64,000 nt of DNA from Chryseobacterium indologenes (GCA_002439165.1 DJTE01000040.1:1-64000); one strand, 5' to 3'. Shown: positions 50,467 to 60,353, counted from the stretch's first letter. Translations and numbers: made by a program. The notes: generated by a model not told the origin, from the sequence alone.

Positions 50467-52374
50467 ATGAGAAATTACTTAATAGAAGATCTGCCTCACT
50501 ATTTTGAAGAGTACAAAAAGTCTATCAAAAATCCTAAAAAATTCTGGGACAAGATCGCCGACCAGAATTTCGTGTGGTACCAGAGATGGAGCAAGGTCGT
50601 TAAGTACGATATGAACGAGGCTAAAATCACATGGTTTAAAAATGCAAAATTAAATATCACCAAAAACTGCCTGGACAGGCATCTTTCCGTAAGAGGCGAA
50701 AAAACAGCCATTATCTGGGAGCCTAATGATCCGAAAGAGGAAGCACAGCATATTTCTTACAGCGAATTATACACCCGTGTGAATAAAACCGCCAATGTTC
50801 TGCGCGAAATGGGAATTGAAAAAGGAGACAGAGTATGCATTTATCTTCCTATGATCCCGGAATTGGCCATCACCATGCTTGCCTGTGCGAAATTAGGAGC
50901 GGTACATTCGGTAATTTTTGCCGGGTTTTCAGCCTCTGCCGTATCTTCCAGAGTGAACGACTGTGGTGCTAAAATGGTCATCACCTCAGACGGAAGTTAC
51001 AGAGGAAATAAAGTTCTGGACCTGAAAAGCATTGTGGATGAAGCCCTTGAAAAAACGCCGAGCGTAGAATCCGTTCTTGTGGTAAAAAGAACCCGCAACG
51101 AAATCAAAATGAAAGAAGGCAGAGATTACTGGTTCACAGACCTGTATGAAAAAGCCTCTGCCGATTTTGTAACCGTAATCATGGATGCTGAGGATCCTCT
51201 TTTCATCCTTTATACCTCCGGCTCTACCGGAAAGCCTAAAGGAATGCTTCATACCTGTGCCGGTTACATGGTGTACACAGCCTATACCTTCAAAAATGTA
51301 TTCAATTATAAAGAGAATGACATCTACTGGTGTACAGCAGATATCGGATGGATTACCGGACACTCTTATATTCTTTACGGACCGCTTCTTAACGGAGCCA
51401 CTACCGTTATTTTCGAAGGCGTACCGACCTATCCTGAACCGGACCGTTTCTGGGAAGTTATTGAAAAACATAAAGTCACCCAGTTCTACACCGCTCCTAC
51501 CGCCATCCGTTCTCTGGCCAAAGAAAGCACAGAATGGGTAGACAAACATGATCTGAGTACATTAAAAGTTATCGGTTCAGTAGGAGAACCTATCAATGAG
51601 GAGGCATGGCACTGGTTCAACGATCATGTCGGGAAGAAAAAATGCCCGGTAGTAGATACCTGGTGGCAGACAGAAACCGGAGGAATCATGATCTCCCCTC
51701 TTCCATTCGTCACTCCTACAAAACCAACCTACGCCACCCTTCCTCTTCCCGGTATTCAGCCGGTACTGATGGATGATAAACGTAACGAAATCACAGGAAA
51801 TCAGGTAACCGGAAATTTATGCATCCGTTTTCCGTGGCCGGGAATTGCCAGAACCATCTGGGGCGATCATCAGAGATACAAGGAAACTTATTTTACGGCA
51901 TTTCCGGGGAAATACTTCACAGGAGACGGAGCGTTAAGGGATGAGGTCGGATATTACAGAATTACCGGACGTGTAGATGATGTGATCATTGTTTCCGGGC
52001 ATAATCTGGGTACTGCACCTATTGAAGACAGCATCAATGAGCATCCGGCCGTTGCAGAATCTGCTATTGTAGGCTACCCTCATGATATTAAAGGAAATGC
52101 CCTGTATGGCTATGTCATCTTAAAAGAAAGCGGAGAAGGCCGTGATAAGGAAAATCTGAAAAAAGAGATCAATCAGCTTATTTCAGACCAGATCGGGCCT
52201 ATTGCCAAGCTGGATAAGATACAGTTCGTTTCCGGGCTGCCGAAGACAAGATCAGGAAAGATTATGCGCAGAATCCTGAGAAAAATTGCGGAAGGAGACT
52301 TCAGTAATTTCGGGGATATTACCACTTTATTAAATCCTGAAATTGTGGAAGAGATTAAAAACGAAAGAATTTAA
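50467..52374 (+). CDS. acs: acetate-CoA ligase (acetyl-CoA synthetase)
   Basis: AMP-forming acetyl-CoA synthetase of 635 aa, normal length. Key motifs are YTSGSTGKPKG, DIGWITGHSYILYGPL, TWWQTETGG and LPKTRSGKIMRR, whose Lys is the site of inhibitory acetylation in known Acs enzymes. I use ATG at 50467 because an AAAGGA-like ribosome site precedes it. The long ORF upstream overlaps the prpE-type gene and encodes a basic stretch unlike any Acs. Position after the CrbS-like kinase fits an acetate-scavenging switch. Confidence 0.96.
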   Translation: MRNYLIEDLPHYFEEYKKSIKNPKKFWDKIADQNFVWYQRWSKVVKYDMNEAKITWFKNAKLNITKNCLDRHLSVRGEKTAIIWEPNDPKEEAQHISYSELYTRVNKTANVLREMGIEKGDRVCIYLPMIPELAITMLACAKLGAVHSVIFAGFSASAVSSRVNDCGAKMVITSDGSYRGNKVLDLKSIVDEALEKTPSVESVLVVKRTRNEIKMKEGRDYWFTDLYEKASADFVTVIMDAEDPLFILYTSGSTGKPKGMLHTCAGYMVYTAYTFKNVFNYKENDIYWCTADIGWITGHSYILYGPLLNGATTVIFEGVPTYPEPDRFWEVIEKHKVTQFYTAPTAIRSLAKESTEWVDKHDLSTLKVIGSVGEPINEEAWHWFNDHVGKKKCPVVDTWWQTETGGIMISPLPFVTPTKPTYATLPLPGIQPVLMDDKRNEITGNQVTGNLCIRFPWPGIARTIWGDHQRYKETYFTAFPGKYFTGDGALRDEVGYYRITGRVDDVIIVSGHNLGTAPIEDSINEHPAVAESAIVGYPHDIKGNALYGYVILKESGEGRDKENLKKEINQLISDQIGPIAKLDKIQFVSGLPKTRSGKIMRRILRKIAEGDFSNFGDITTLLNPEIVEEIKNERI

Positions 52375-52880
52375 TTTTTAATAATGATATTGAATGAAAA
52401 CGGGCTTCGGTCCGTTTTTTTGTTTTCACCATTTCCTGCAGGCTGTTTCATTCCTTTTTATGATTGCTTTATTTTTTATCGCTCGCTGATCAGGCAGATT
52501 GAGCAGATCTTTTTGATTGATGTATTTTTGGCGGGGGTTTGCGCAAAGACGCAATTTATTTTTTTATATCGGATAAATCAGGCGCTAGGATTTTATCTCC
52601 GATAAAATTTTACACTGCTGAATACATAAAAATCTATGATTTTTATTTTAAGCGAACTTCTATGAGCAAGGTATTTAAATTTAAAGATCACTAAAGTGTC
52701 AGAATCTTTTGTGTCTCGTTGGGGATAAAATAATATCATACAGACAGCACGAATTTTACAGATTTTTTAAATTCAGTATATTAAATCTAAGGTATTGAAG
52801 TTAATTTAACTTTTCAACCCTATTTTTTAAAAAAACAAACTGAATTTGTAAATAAAATCCGAATGATCTGTTAAAAATAT
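52375..52880. repeat. intergenic region after acs with a dispersed repeat core
   Basis: After the terminator no gene is visible. At 52489-52514 there is an inverted copy of the dispersed repeat core (reverse complement close to AAAAAGATCTGCTCAATCTG). The rest is AT-rich, with direct repeats of TTTATTTT-like sequence. Confidence 0.5.
52397..52421 (+). terminator. Rho-independent terminator of the acs operon
   Basis: A 9-bp stem (52397-52405 with 52410-52418, one G-T pair) capped by a TTCG tetraloop is followed by a T run. It lies about 20 bp after the acs stop codon. Confidence 0.88.
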
Positions 52881-52888
52881 TATTTTTG
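52881..52888 (+). promoter_or_regulatory. -7 box directly before a start codon
   Basis: TATTTTTG ends 6 nt before the ATG at 52895. A transcription start a few nt past the box would leave virtually no 5' untranslated region, giving a leaderless message. No TTTG -33 element is at the usual distance. Confidence 0.45.
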
Positions 52889-52894
52889 GCGGCA

Positions 52895-53845
52895 ATGAAA
52901 TATACACTGATTACAGCTGCACTTGCATTACTGTTTTGCTGCAGTAAAGAGAAGCAGAACAGAGAAAAGATTGTAAAAATATTTGAAGCAGACCGTTGCT
53001 ATAAACAGATGATGATCAATGACAGCTTGCCGCCGAAAGTATCTTATCTGAATACTGCAGCCTTCAGGGATAAAATAGAAAAGGAGAATCTGAAGTCATT
53101 TTACACTGCAGATCTGAACCATGACGGCATAGATGACTACGTTGTCAATATTAAAAAGAAAAAAGAATACGAGGGAAAAGAGATAGCCATTAGTGTTTTT
53201 CCGCTTAATCTTTGTGATGGATTGGGAAATATTGCTATTGCCCTGAGCCAAAAATCCGGAAAGTACAGAATATTCAATCCTTACAAGGAGATGAATGAAG
53301 AACCTATTGCCGCAAAGATTTCTCCGGACGGAAAGTTCATACACGTTTTAAGGGTTAAATATACTCCATCAAGAAATATAGATTATAAAGAATTCTATGA
53401 AACGGATATTTTAACGGTTAAAAACAATGTCACCACGGAATATATCAAAACTCCTCAAAAACATATCATTAATGAGGTGAAAATAGAACTGGACGGACAA
53501 TTCATCATGACCCTGGATTTTAAGGAGAAAAAAATGTATCTGGATCAAACCCGGCTCAATAAACTGAACGCAGAAAAAAGCTACTTCAAAAAAATGTCAA
53601 AAGAAGATGAAAAGCAGCTTCTGATGCTTCTGACTGATATGGATTTCGCCAATATTGACAATTCAGAAAATACTCCGGTTAAAAACGTCGGAAATTATTT
53701 TCTCGACATCAACTATGACCAAAATCAAAATAAAGAGATCTGGAACTACGGTAAAAACGGAGGATTAAGAACCATGAACTTTTACGACCAGATCATCCTT
53801 TATATTTACCAGTTGGGCTGGGCGGAATATGAATATAATGACTAA
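52895..53845 (+). CDS. hypothetical lipoprotein-like protein (316 aa)
   Basis: An N-terminal hydrophobic stretch (residues 1-16, then CCSKEKQ) looks like a lipoprotein signal, although the lipobox (LLFCC) is atypical. An FG-GAP/EF-hand-like loop occurs at DLNHDGIDDYVV (about residues 69-80). The C-terminal half has a NYFLDINYDQ motif that recalls DUF6438-type domains; this is only a hint. A TTG at 52886 is in frame, but ATG at 52895 is the likely start. No neighbours share an operon. Confidence 0.65.
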   Translation: MKYTLITAALALLFCCSKEKQNREKIVKIFEADRCYKQMMINDSLPPKVSYLNTAAFRDKIEKENLKSFYTADLNHDGIDDYVVNIKKKKEYEGKEIAISVFPLNLCDGLGNIAIALSQKSGKYRIFNPYKEMNEEPIAAKISPDGKFIHVLRVKYTPSRNIDYKEFYETDILTVKNNVTTEYIKTPQKHIINEVKIELDGQFIMTLDFKEKKMYLDQTRLNKLNAEKSYFKKMSKEDEKQLLMLLTDMDFANIDNSENTPVKNVGNYFLDINYDQNQNKEIWNYGKNGGLRTMNFYDQIILYIYQLGWAEYEYND

Positions 53846-53900
53846 CGCCATATTTCATTACAAAACAGCTCATAAACTTAAACACCCGTTCAATAGACCT

Positions 53901-53927
53901 TATCAAATATTTCAATAATATTTGATA
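53901..53927. repeat. perfect 11-bp AT-rich stem-loop
   Basis: TATCAAATATT (53901-53911) pairs perfectly with 53917-53927 around TCAAT. Lack of a T run makes it a weak terminator candidate for the lipoprotein gene ending at 53845. Confidence 0.6.
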
Positions 53928-54020
53928 GATAAAACAATAAATATTAAATTTTATTGAAATTAAAATAACAATATTGAAAAATATTTATTACCTTTAAGTA
54001 CAAATTTAAAATTACTGCTT

Positions 54021-54386
54021 ATGTCAAATATATTAGCTGGGGTATTTGCACATCACAGCGATTACAAAAAGCTTGAAGCCGATCTGGAAAATTCAGGATT
54101 TGGAGATTCAGATTACATCATATACTTAAACAGCGGCTCGGACCACGCTCAATATCTGGCGAGTGTTGCGGTAAAAGATAATAACCAAACTGATAGCGCC
54201 CGAAATGTTTTCAGCGAAAATTCAGTAATGAAGACTTATTTGCTCGAGAATATGAGTATTGAGCAGGCGGATTATGACCATATCAAAAGGTTCATAGATG
54301 CCAGGAACAGAGCTGAGATCCATAACAGCCCGGATGTGAAGATAAAGGCATCAAGCAGCGGCATGGATTCAGAAGTTAAATTCTGA
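54021..54386 (+). CDS. small stress-type protein, possibly YflT/GSP17M-like (121 aa)
   Basis: The N-terminal half (ILAGVFAHHSDYKKLEADLENSGFGDSDYIIYL) is a beta-alpha-beta unit as in general stress protein 17M/YflT domains, in which a Leu-rich helix precedes a Gly-Phe turn. The C-terminal tail is polar. The family assignment is uncertain. It is a single gene ended by a strong terminator. Confidence 0.55.
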   Translation: MSNILAGVFAHHSDYKKLEADLENSGFGDSDYIIYLNSGSDHAQYLASVAVKDNNQTDSARNVFSENSVMKTYLLENMSIEQADYDHIKRFIDARNRAEIHNSPDVKIKASSSGMDSEVKF

Positions 54387-54411
54387 CACACACATAAAAC
54401 CTAATAACCGG

Positions 54412-54439
54412 AATCCGCAGAGCGTTCTGCGGATTTTTT
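54412..54439 (+). terminator. terminator after the stress-type gene
   Basis: A perfect 10-bp stem (54412-54421 with 54426-54435, loop GCGT) followed by a six-T run. Confidence 0.92.
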
Positions 54440-54442
54440 ATG

Positions 54443-54473
54443 TTTGAAAAGTTTAAAAAATTTCGTATTTTCG
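54443..54473 (+). promoter_or_regulatory. promoter of the relA/spoT gene
   Basis: TTTG (54443-54446), 19-nt spacer and TATTTTCG (54466-54473) match the Bacteroidetes consensus except for one base in the -7 box. It lies 23 bp before the ATG and abuts the preceding terminator. Confidence 0.75.
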
Positions 54474-54496
54474 TCTAAATATAGGCATTAGCACAA

Positions 54497-56707
54497 ATGA
54501 GTTACGATTTAGAACAGGAAAACAAAGAGATCCTTGCCCGTTATAAGGACCTGATTTCCAATACATACAGAACACTGGATGAGGAAAACAACAAGCTCAT
54601 CCGGAAGGCATTCGATATTGCGCTGGATGCCCACAAGGACCAAAGGAGAAAATCCGGAGAACCTTATATCTATCACCCCATTGCGGTTGCTAAAATTGTA
54701 GCGACTGAGATTGGTCTTGGAGCTACTTCCATTGCATGTGCCCTTTTGCATGACGTGATTGAAGATTCGGACTATACGTATGAAGACCTGAAAAAGATTT
54801 TTGGAGAAAAGATCGCCAACATTGTGAACGGGCTCACGAAGATCTCTATCATGAATCATCAGAACATTTCCGTACAGTCTGAAAATTACAGGAAACTGCT
54901 TCTCACGTTATCTGAGGATTTCAGGGTGATCCTGATCAAAATTGCAGACCGCCTTCACAATATGCGTACTCTGGAAAGCATGGCGCCGGACAAGCAGAAA
55001 AAAATCGCATCCGAAACGGTTTATATCTACGCTCCCCTGGCCCACCGTCTTGGACTGTACAACATCAAGTCTGAGCTTGAAGATCTTTCTTTAAAATATA
55101 ACAGTCCTGAAGTTTACAATGAGATCACCGAAAAATTAGAACTTGCCAAAGAAAGCCGTGAACGCTATATTGAAGAGTTTAAAACAGAGGTTTCGGAAAG
55201 ACTGAAAGAAGAGGGTTTAAACTTTACCATCAAAGGCCGGGCAAAAGCCATTTCTTCCATTTACAGAAAAATGCTGAAACAGGGTGTTTCCTTTGAAGAG
55301 GTTTTTGATAACTACGCCATCAGGATCATTTACAAATCAGATGCAAAAAATGAAAAATTCCTGGCCTGGAAAATCTACTCTATTGTAACGGATGTCTACC
55401 ACAGCAATCCTTCCAGAATGAGGGACTGGATTACGCAGCCACGTTCTACCGGATACGAAAGTCTCCATTTGACGGTTCTCGGGCCGGACAAAAAATGGAT
55501 CGAAGTACAGATCCGTTCAGAAAGAATGGACGAAATCGCTGAAAAAGGTGTTGCTGCCCACTATAAATACAAAGAAGGTTACAAACAAAGCACTGACGAC
55601 CGGAATTTTGAAAAATGGGTTACCGAAATCCGTGAAGTTCTTGAACAGCAGCAGAATCTCTCCACGTCAGAGCTTTTAGATAATATAAAACTCAATTTAT
55701 ATGCTAAGGAAGTATTTGTCTTTACCCCTAAAGGTGAGATTAAAATTCTTCCGACCAATGCAACGGCACTGGATTTTGCTTTTGCCGTCCATTCCGATCT
55801 TGGAATGAAATGTCTGGGAGCCAAGATCAACGGTAAACTTGTTCCTATTTCATACACCCTTCAGAACGGAGATCAGGTAGATATTCTTTCGTCCCAGAAC
55901 CAGAAACCTAAATCGGACTGGCTGGAATTTGTTGTTACTTCAAAGGCCAAGTCGAAGATCAAAAGCTACCTGAATTCCCAGAAAAACCAGCTGGTAGAGG
56001 ACGGAAAAGAGATTCTTCAGCGAAAGCTGCGCCATGCAAAAATCAATTTTAACGATGAAGAGATCAACAAACTTCAGAAGTTTTTCAATTTAAAATCATC
56101 CCAGGAACTGTTCCTTAAATTCCAGAGCAACGAGCTGGACGCAAGCAGTTTGAGAAAATATATTGAAAGTAAAAACGTATTCAACAACTTACTTTCCAGA
56201 TTCAGAAAATCCCCTTCTAAAAATCAGCATTTCGAGGAACCGAAAGAGCAGAACCTCGATATGATCGTATTCGGGAAAGATGAAGAAAAGCTGAATTACA
56301 GCTATGCCAAATGCTGTACCGTAATTCCCGGAGATAAGATCTTTGGATTCATTACAATCTCCGACGGAATCAAAGTTCACAGCGACAACTGCCCGAATGC
56401 CATCAACCTGAGAGCCCAGTACGATTACCGCGTGATCCCTGCCAAATGGGTGAATGCGGAAAGCTTTAAAAACCGAGTGAAGATCGAGATTGAAGGCCTT
56501 GACAGAATGGGTATGATCAATGATATTACGACCGTCATCAGCGGAAGTATGGGAATGGACATGAAGAGTATGTCTATTGAATCCAATAACGGTGTTTTCA
56601 CCGGAAACATCAATCTTGAGGTAAAAAACAAGGGACAGCTTGAGGAAACATTCAAAAAACTTAAAAATATCAACGGAGTTTCAAGAGTGAGACGATTACA
56701 ATCTTAG
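54497..56707 (+). CDS. relA/spoT: bifunctional (p)ppGpp synthetase/hydrolase (RelA/SpoT)
   Basis: Rel-type alarmone enzyme of 736 aa. The hydrolase domain has HD residues His60, His85 and Asp86 (IYHPIAVAK, LLHDVIEDSDYT). The synthetase domain has RxxDWITQPRSTGYESLH, then EIAEKGVAAHYKYKEG. TGS (EVFVFTPKGEIKIL), helical and C-terminal ACT (VKIEIEGLDRMGMINDITTVISG) domains follow. Intact HD suggests both activities. It acts at starved ribosomes in the cytoplasm. nhaA follows after 2 bp. Confidence 0.96.
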   Translation: MSYDLEQENKEILARYKDLISNTYRTLDEENNKLIRKAFDIALDAHKDQRRKSGEPYIYHPIAVAKIVATEIGLGATSIACALLHDVIEDSDYTYEDLKKIFGEKIANIVNGLTKISIMNHQNISVQSENYRKLLLTLSEDFRVILIKIADRLHNMRTLESMAPDKQKKIASETVYIYAPLAHRLGLYNIKSELEDLSLKYNSPEVYNEITEKLELAKESRERYIEEFKTEVSERLKEEGLNFTIKGRAKAISSIYRKMLKQGVSFEEVFDNYAIRIIYKSDAKNEKFLAWKIYSIVTDVYHSNPSRMRDWITQPRSTGYESLHLTVLGPDKKWIEVQIRSERMDEIAEKGVAAHYKYKEGYKQSTDDRNFEKWVTEIREVLEQQQNLSTSELLDNIKLNLYAKEVFVFTPKGEIKILPTNATALDFAFAVHSDLGMKCLGAKINGKLVPISYTLQNGDQVDILSSQNQKPKSDWLEFVVTSKAKSKIKSYLNSQKNQLVEDGKEILQRKLRHAKINFNDEEINKLQKFFNLKSSQELFLKFQSNELDASSLRKYIESKNVFNNLLSRFRKSPSKNQHFEEPKEQNLDMIVFGKDEEKLNYSYAKCCTVIPGDKIFGFITISDGIKVHSDNCPNAINLRAQYDYRVIPAKWVNAESFKNRVKIEIEGLDRMGMINDITTVISGSMGMDMKSMSIESNNGVFTGNINLEVKNKGQLEETFKKLKNINGVSRVRRLQS

Positions 56708-56709
56708 AC

Positions 56710-57888
56710 ATGAATTTAACTCTCTATTTTAAAAAATTTTTCAGCAGCAATCAGGCATCAGGAATCATCCTTATCTTCTGTGTGCTTATTTCATTACTTA
56801 TTGCCAATTCATCTGCCGGAGAAGGCTTTCAGCGCCTGCTGGATCAGGAGGTTGGCATTCAGCTTTTTCATCTCACCTACCCTGTGAGCATCTGGATCAA
56901 TGACGGGCTTATGGCGGTCTTTTTCCTTCTGGTAGGGCTTGAAATAAAAAGGGAGCTGGTAGAGGGAGAACTTTCTTCCTTTAAAAATGCTTCACTTCCT
57001 ATTTTTGCCGCAGTAGGCGGAATGCTGGTTCCTGCGGTTATTTATAGCCTTTTCAACAGCGGAACGGAGTACGGCAGCGGCTGGGGAATTCCAATGGCCA
57101 CAGATATTGCTTTCTCTTTAGCCATTATTTCTATGCTGGGGAAAAAGATTCCCAATTCCATTAAAATATTCCTGGCAGCTCTGGCCATTGTAGATGATCT
57201 CGGGGCGATTCTCGTGATTGCCATATTCTATACGGAGCAGATCCACTGGACTTATCTTTTATTATCTTTCGGCACAGCGGCACTTCTTTTTGTTTTAAAT
57301 TTTATGAAGGTTACACGTATTGTCTTTTATATTATTCCGGGGCTTTTCCTCTGGTACTTTCTTCATCATTCGGGGATTCATGCCACAATAGCAGGGGTTC
57401 TGCTGGCATTTTCCATTCCTACCAATGTTTCCGATGTGGAAATATCCCCTCTGGAAAAACTTGAACATCAGCTTCATGTTCCGGTAAGTTTTCTGATCAT
57501 GCCTATCTTTGCTTTAACGAATACCAATATTGCCTTTTCCGGTGAAATGGTGGAAGGTGTTACAAGTACATTAGGGCTGGGAATCATCTGCGGGCTTGTA
57601 TTAGGAAAGCTGCTTGGAATTAACCTGTTTTCTCTTATCGCGATCAGATTAAAGCTGAGTTCACTGCCTCAAAACAGTAACTGGATGCAGATGATCGGGG
57701 TTGGCCTGCTGGCCGGAATCGGTTTTACCATGTCGATCTTCATTGCTCTTCTTTCTTTTAAAGATGATATTGCCATTCAGGATGAAGCTAAGTTTGCCAT
57801 TTTAATCGCTTCTTTCTTAGCAGCTGTAACCGGTTTTCTGATTCTGAGTATGAGCTCTAAAAAAGATCCGGAAGCCATAGAAGATTAA
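56710..57888 (+). CDS. nhaA: Na+/H+ antiporter NhaA
   Basis: Inner-membrane sodium-proton antiporter with about 12 helices. The hallmark motifs AVFFLLVGLEIKRELVEGEL and ALAIVDDLGAILVIAIFY, with the paired Asp, are intact. 392 aa. The start is 2 bp after relA/spoT, so the two are co-transcribed; the last 4 bp overlap the convergent YihY gene. Confidence 0.97.
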   Translation: MNLTLYFKKFFSSNQASGIILIFCVLISLLIANSSAGEGFQRLLDQEVGIQLFHLTYPVSIWINDGLMAVFFLLVGLEIKRELVEGELSSFKNASLPIFAAVGGMLVPAVIYSLFNSGTEYGSGWGIPMATDIAFSLAIISMLGKKIPNSIKIFLAALAIVDDLGAILVIAIFYTEQIHWTYLLLSFGTAALLFVLNFMKVTRIVFYIIPGLFLWYFLHHSGIHATIAGVLLAFSIPTNVSDVEISPLEKLEHQLHVPVSFLIMPIFALTNTNIAFSGEMVEGVTSTLGLGIICGLVLGKLLGINLFSLIAIRLKLSSLPQNSNWMQMIGVGLLAGIGFTMSIFIALLSFKDDIAIQDEAKFAILIASFLAAVTGFLILSMSSKKDPEAIED

Positions 57889-58898
57889 TTTTTCTTCTTT
57901 TCTTCCAGCTTTCTGCGGTGTTCTTCATCACTTTCCAGGTTAGGCTCAGTAACGGCAGCATGATAGTTAACAGCCTCTTTCTGAATCTCATCGGAAAGCA
58001 GTTTTTCTATTCTCAGCCTTCTGAGCGCCATATTCAGTTCATTACCGAACAGAAGCAGGTATACATTTACATTTACCCAGACCATCAGCAGGATCATACT
58101 TCCGATAGATCCGTAAAGAACGTTGTACCGGGCAATGTCTTTTACATAAATTGCAAAGATGTATGTGGTAAGAACAAACAGGACTGTCGTTAAAACAGCT
58201 CCTGGAACCGCCTGTCTGAATCTTGTAATTTTTACGGTTCCCAGCCAGTAAAACAAGGTCAGCAAAATAAAATAGAACAGTGGGAAAGAAACAAACCCAA
58301 TGATTTTGGTAAGGTTATTCACCAGCCACGAAATATCATAGGCCGGGGTAAAAGGTTTGATCACCACCTCTGCGTAATACACGCCGAAAAGTGCCAGAAA
58401 TACAATAACAATAAAGCCTATTGTAATAAAAAACGATAAAATAAATTCCTTTACATCACTGAGTTTCTCCTCTGTATTTTCATTGAACCCATTGATCAGA
58501 GAAAAGGTTCCGTTGGTGGCAAAAATCAGAGCCAGTATAATGGTCAGATTGCTGATCCCTTTCATATTGGGGATGATATTTCCTTCAATATATCCCCGTA
58601 TATCCCCTTCCATATTGGATGGAAACACATTATGCATCAGCACTTCAAAGATATAGAACTGCAGTTTGTCATAATGCGGCATATAGGGTAATACAGAAAG
58701 TAAGAAGAGAATAAACGGAAATAAACTGATGGTAAAACTCCAGGAAATCGCAGCTGCTTTTCTGCCGATCTTTCCTTTGAAAATCCCTGAAATATAGATC
58801 TGGAACATCTGCCATAACGATATGCCCAGAACAGGAATATGGATACCGTCAAAAAATTCCTGAATCTTCAGGATAAATCTTGGAACTTTTATACTCAT
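57885..58898 (-). CDS. YihY/BrkB family membrane protein (337 aa)
   Basis: Six membrane helices between residues 45 and 285 and family motifs such as GRKAAAISWSFTISLFPFILFLLSVLPYMP, GSIGSMILLMVWVNVNVYLLLFGNELN and a charged tail (EEHRRKLEEKKKN). Formerly described as ribonuclease BN, the family is now considered of unknown transport-like function. It overlaps the end of nhaA by 4 bp on the opposite strand. Confidence 0.92.
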   Translation of the reverse strand: MSIKVPRFILKIQEFFDGIHIPVLGISLWQMFQIYISGIFKGKIGRKAAAISWSFTISLFPFILFLLSVLPYMPHYDKLQFYIFEVLMHNVFPSNMEGDIRGYIEGNIIPNMKGISNLTIILALIFATNGTFSLINGFNENTEEKLSDVKEFILSFFITIGFIVIVFLALFGVYYAEVVIKPFTPAYDISWLVNNLTKIIGFVSFPLFYFILLTLFYWLGTVKITRFRQAVPGAVLTTVLFVLTTYIFAIYVKDIARYNVLYGSIGSMILLMVWVNVNVYLLLFGNELNMALRRLRIEKLLSDEIQKEAVNYHAAVTEPNLESDEEHRRKLEEKKKN

Positions 58899-59387
58899 CT
58901 ATCTGTTTTAAGGTTCATTTTACAATCTATAAAAATCCGGGGTTTCAAAAACAACAAGCGGATATTATTTTAAAGATTTCCAATAAGTCTTCCTACAAAT
59001 ATAAACATTTTCCCCGTCCTCATAAGCGGGCAGAATTAGCCTATCCTTATTAATTTCAAAGGATCTTCCCGTTCTCTCTGCTGTGGGTAGAGATATTTTA
59101 TGCTAAAGCAAATTTTTTCCCTGAAAACCACACATCTGTTCAATATCAGTCCGGGACTTTATTTAATCAACTTCGCCGATTCTATCCTTTGCTCCCTGAA
59201 AAATATACAGTCTCAAAAATGAAGCTTTGCATGGTAAAAAGATGATCATCATCACGTTATCTTTTTAATCAAAAAAAACGGGTCACCGGTATTAAACTTA
59301 AACAGGCTCTAGTGACAAGGCAATCTGCTTCCGGCAGCTGTTCACAGTTTTAAAAATGGTATCTTTGCAGTCTGAAATTTTTTATAT
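58899..59387. other. divergent intergenic region between YihY and rlmH
   Basis: No gene is visible in 489 bp. A TATATTTG box for the minus-strand YihY gene lies at 58996-59003 (about 100 bp upstream of its ATG). TATCTTTG for rlmH lies at 59360-59367. Nothing else stands out. Confidence 0.5.
59360..59367 (+). promoter_or_regulatory. -7 box of rlmH
   Basis: TATCTTTG, consensus match, 20 bp before the ATG at 59388. The -33 element is weak. Confidence 0.6.
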
Positions 59388-59861
59388 ATGAGAATCGGCT
59401 TGCTTTGTATCGGAAAAACTGACGATAAAGAGATCACTTCCCTGATCGGCTATTACCTGACCCGTCTTCCCAGACACTGGAACTTTGAAATTACTGAGAT
59501 TCCGGATGTAAAAAATGCAAAAAACCTATCTCCGGATCTTCTGAAAAAAGAAGAAGCCAGACTCTTCCTCAGCCATATTGATAAGACCGATCTGGTTATT
59601 ATTCTTGATGAAAAGGGAAAACAGTTTACCAGCCGTGAATTTGCCCAGAAAATTGATACCTGGATGAATTCTTCCGTTAAAAAAGTACACATACTGATTG
59701 GAGGTGCCTATGGTTTCTCAGAAGAGATATACAATAGAGCCAACGAAAAAATGTCCTTATCTAAAATGACATTCACCCACCAGATGATCCGCCTGTTTAT
59801 CGTGGAACAGATTTACCGTGCAGATCAGATCCTGCAGGGAAAACCTTATCACAATGATTAA
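59388..59861 (+). CDS. rlmH: 23S rRNA pseudouridine1915 N3-methyltransferase
   Basis: SPOUT-fold methyltransferase that modifies pseudouridine 1915 in helix 69 of 23S rRNA. Family segments LVIILDEKGKQFTSREFA, IGGAYGFSEEI and SLSKMTFTHQMIRLFIVEQIYRA are intact, and the 157-aa length is normal. It is convergent with trmL, with 24 bp between stops. Confidence 0.96.
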   Translation: MRIGLLCIGKTDDKEITSLIGYYLTRLPRHWNFEITEIPDVKNAKNLSPDLLKKEEARLFLSHIDKTDLVIILDEKGKQFTSREFAQKIDTWMNSSVKKVHILIGGAYGFSEEIYNRANEKMSLSKMTFTHQMIRLFIVEQIYRADQILQGKPYHND

Positions 59862-59885
59862 AATGTCAGGTTTCTGTTCTGCCTG

Positions 59886-60353
59886 TTAAAGTACGGCATT
59901 GCATTTCAGCCCGATCTGTCTTTTTGCTTCACCCACTACGAAAGCAACAGAATTGGCAATATTAAAGCTCCTGATCAGTTCAGACATCGGGATCGTTAAG
60001 TGTTGATCGAAACGGTCCAGGATTTCTCTGCTTAAACCAACGCTTTCTTTTCCGAAAACCAGCCAGTCACCATCCCGGAAGTCATTTTCAAGATATGATT
60101 TCTCTGCATGTGAACTCATCAGGAAAACCCGCGACAGATCGGGAACATTCTTTATCCACTCTTCTATATCTGAATATTCGGAAACATCAAGATGGACCCA
60201 GTAATCCAGGCCGGAACGTTTCAGATTTTTATCATTAATCACAAATCCAAAGGGATGAATTAAATGCAGCCTGCTTTCGGTACCCACACATAATCTTCCG
60301 ATATTTCCCGTATTATTAGGGATTTCCGGTTCTACAAGAACAATATTTAACAT
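59886..60353 (-). CDS. trmL: tRNA (cytidine/uridine-2'-O-)-methyltransferase
   Basis: Trefoil-knot SPOUT methyltransferase for the wobble position of tRNA-Leu. The N-terminal VLVEPEIPNNTGNIGRLC (residues 5-22), central LVFGKESVGL and C-terminal IPMSELIRSFNIANSVAFVVGEA motifs are complete. 155 aa. Single gene. Confidence 0.95.
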   Translation of the reverse strand: MLNIVLVEPEIPNNTGNIGRLCVGTESRLHLIHPFGFVINDKNLKRSGLDYWVHLDVSEYSDIEEWIKNVPDLSRVFLMSSHAEKSYLENDFRDGDWLVFGKESVGLSREILDRFDQHLTIPMSELIRSFNIANSVAFVVGEAKRQIGLKCNAVL

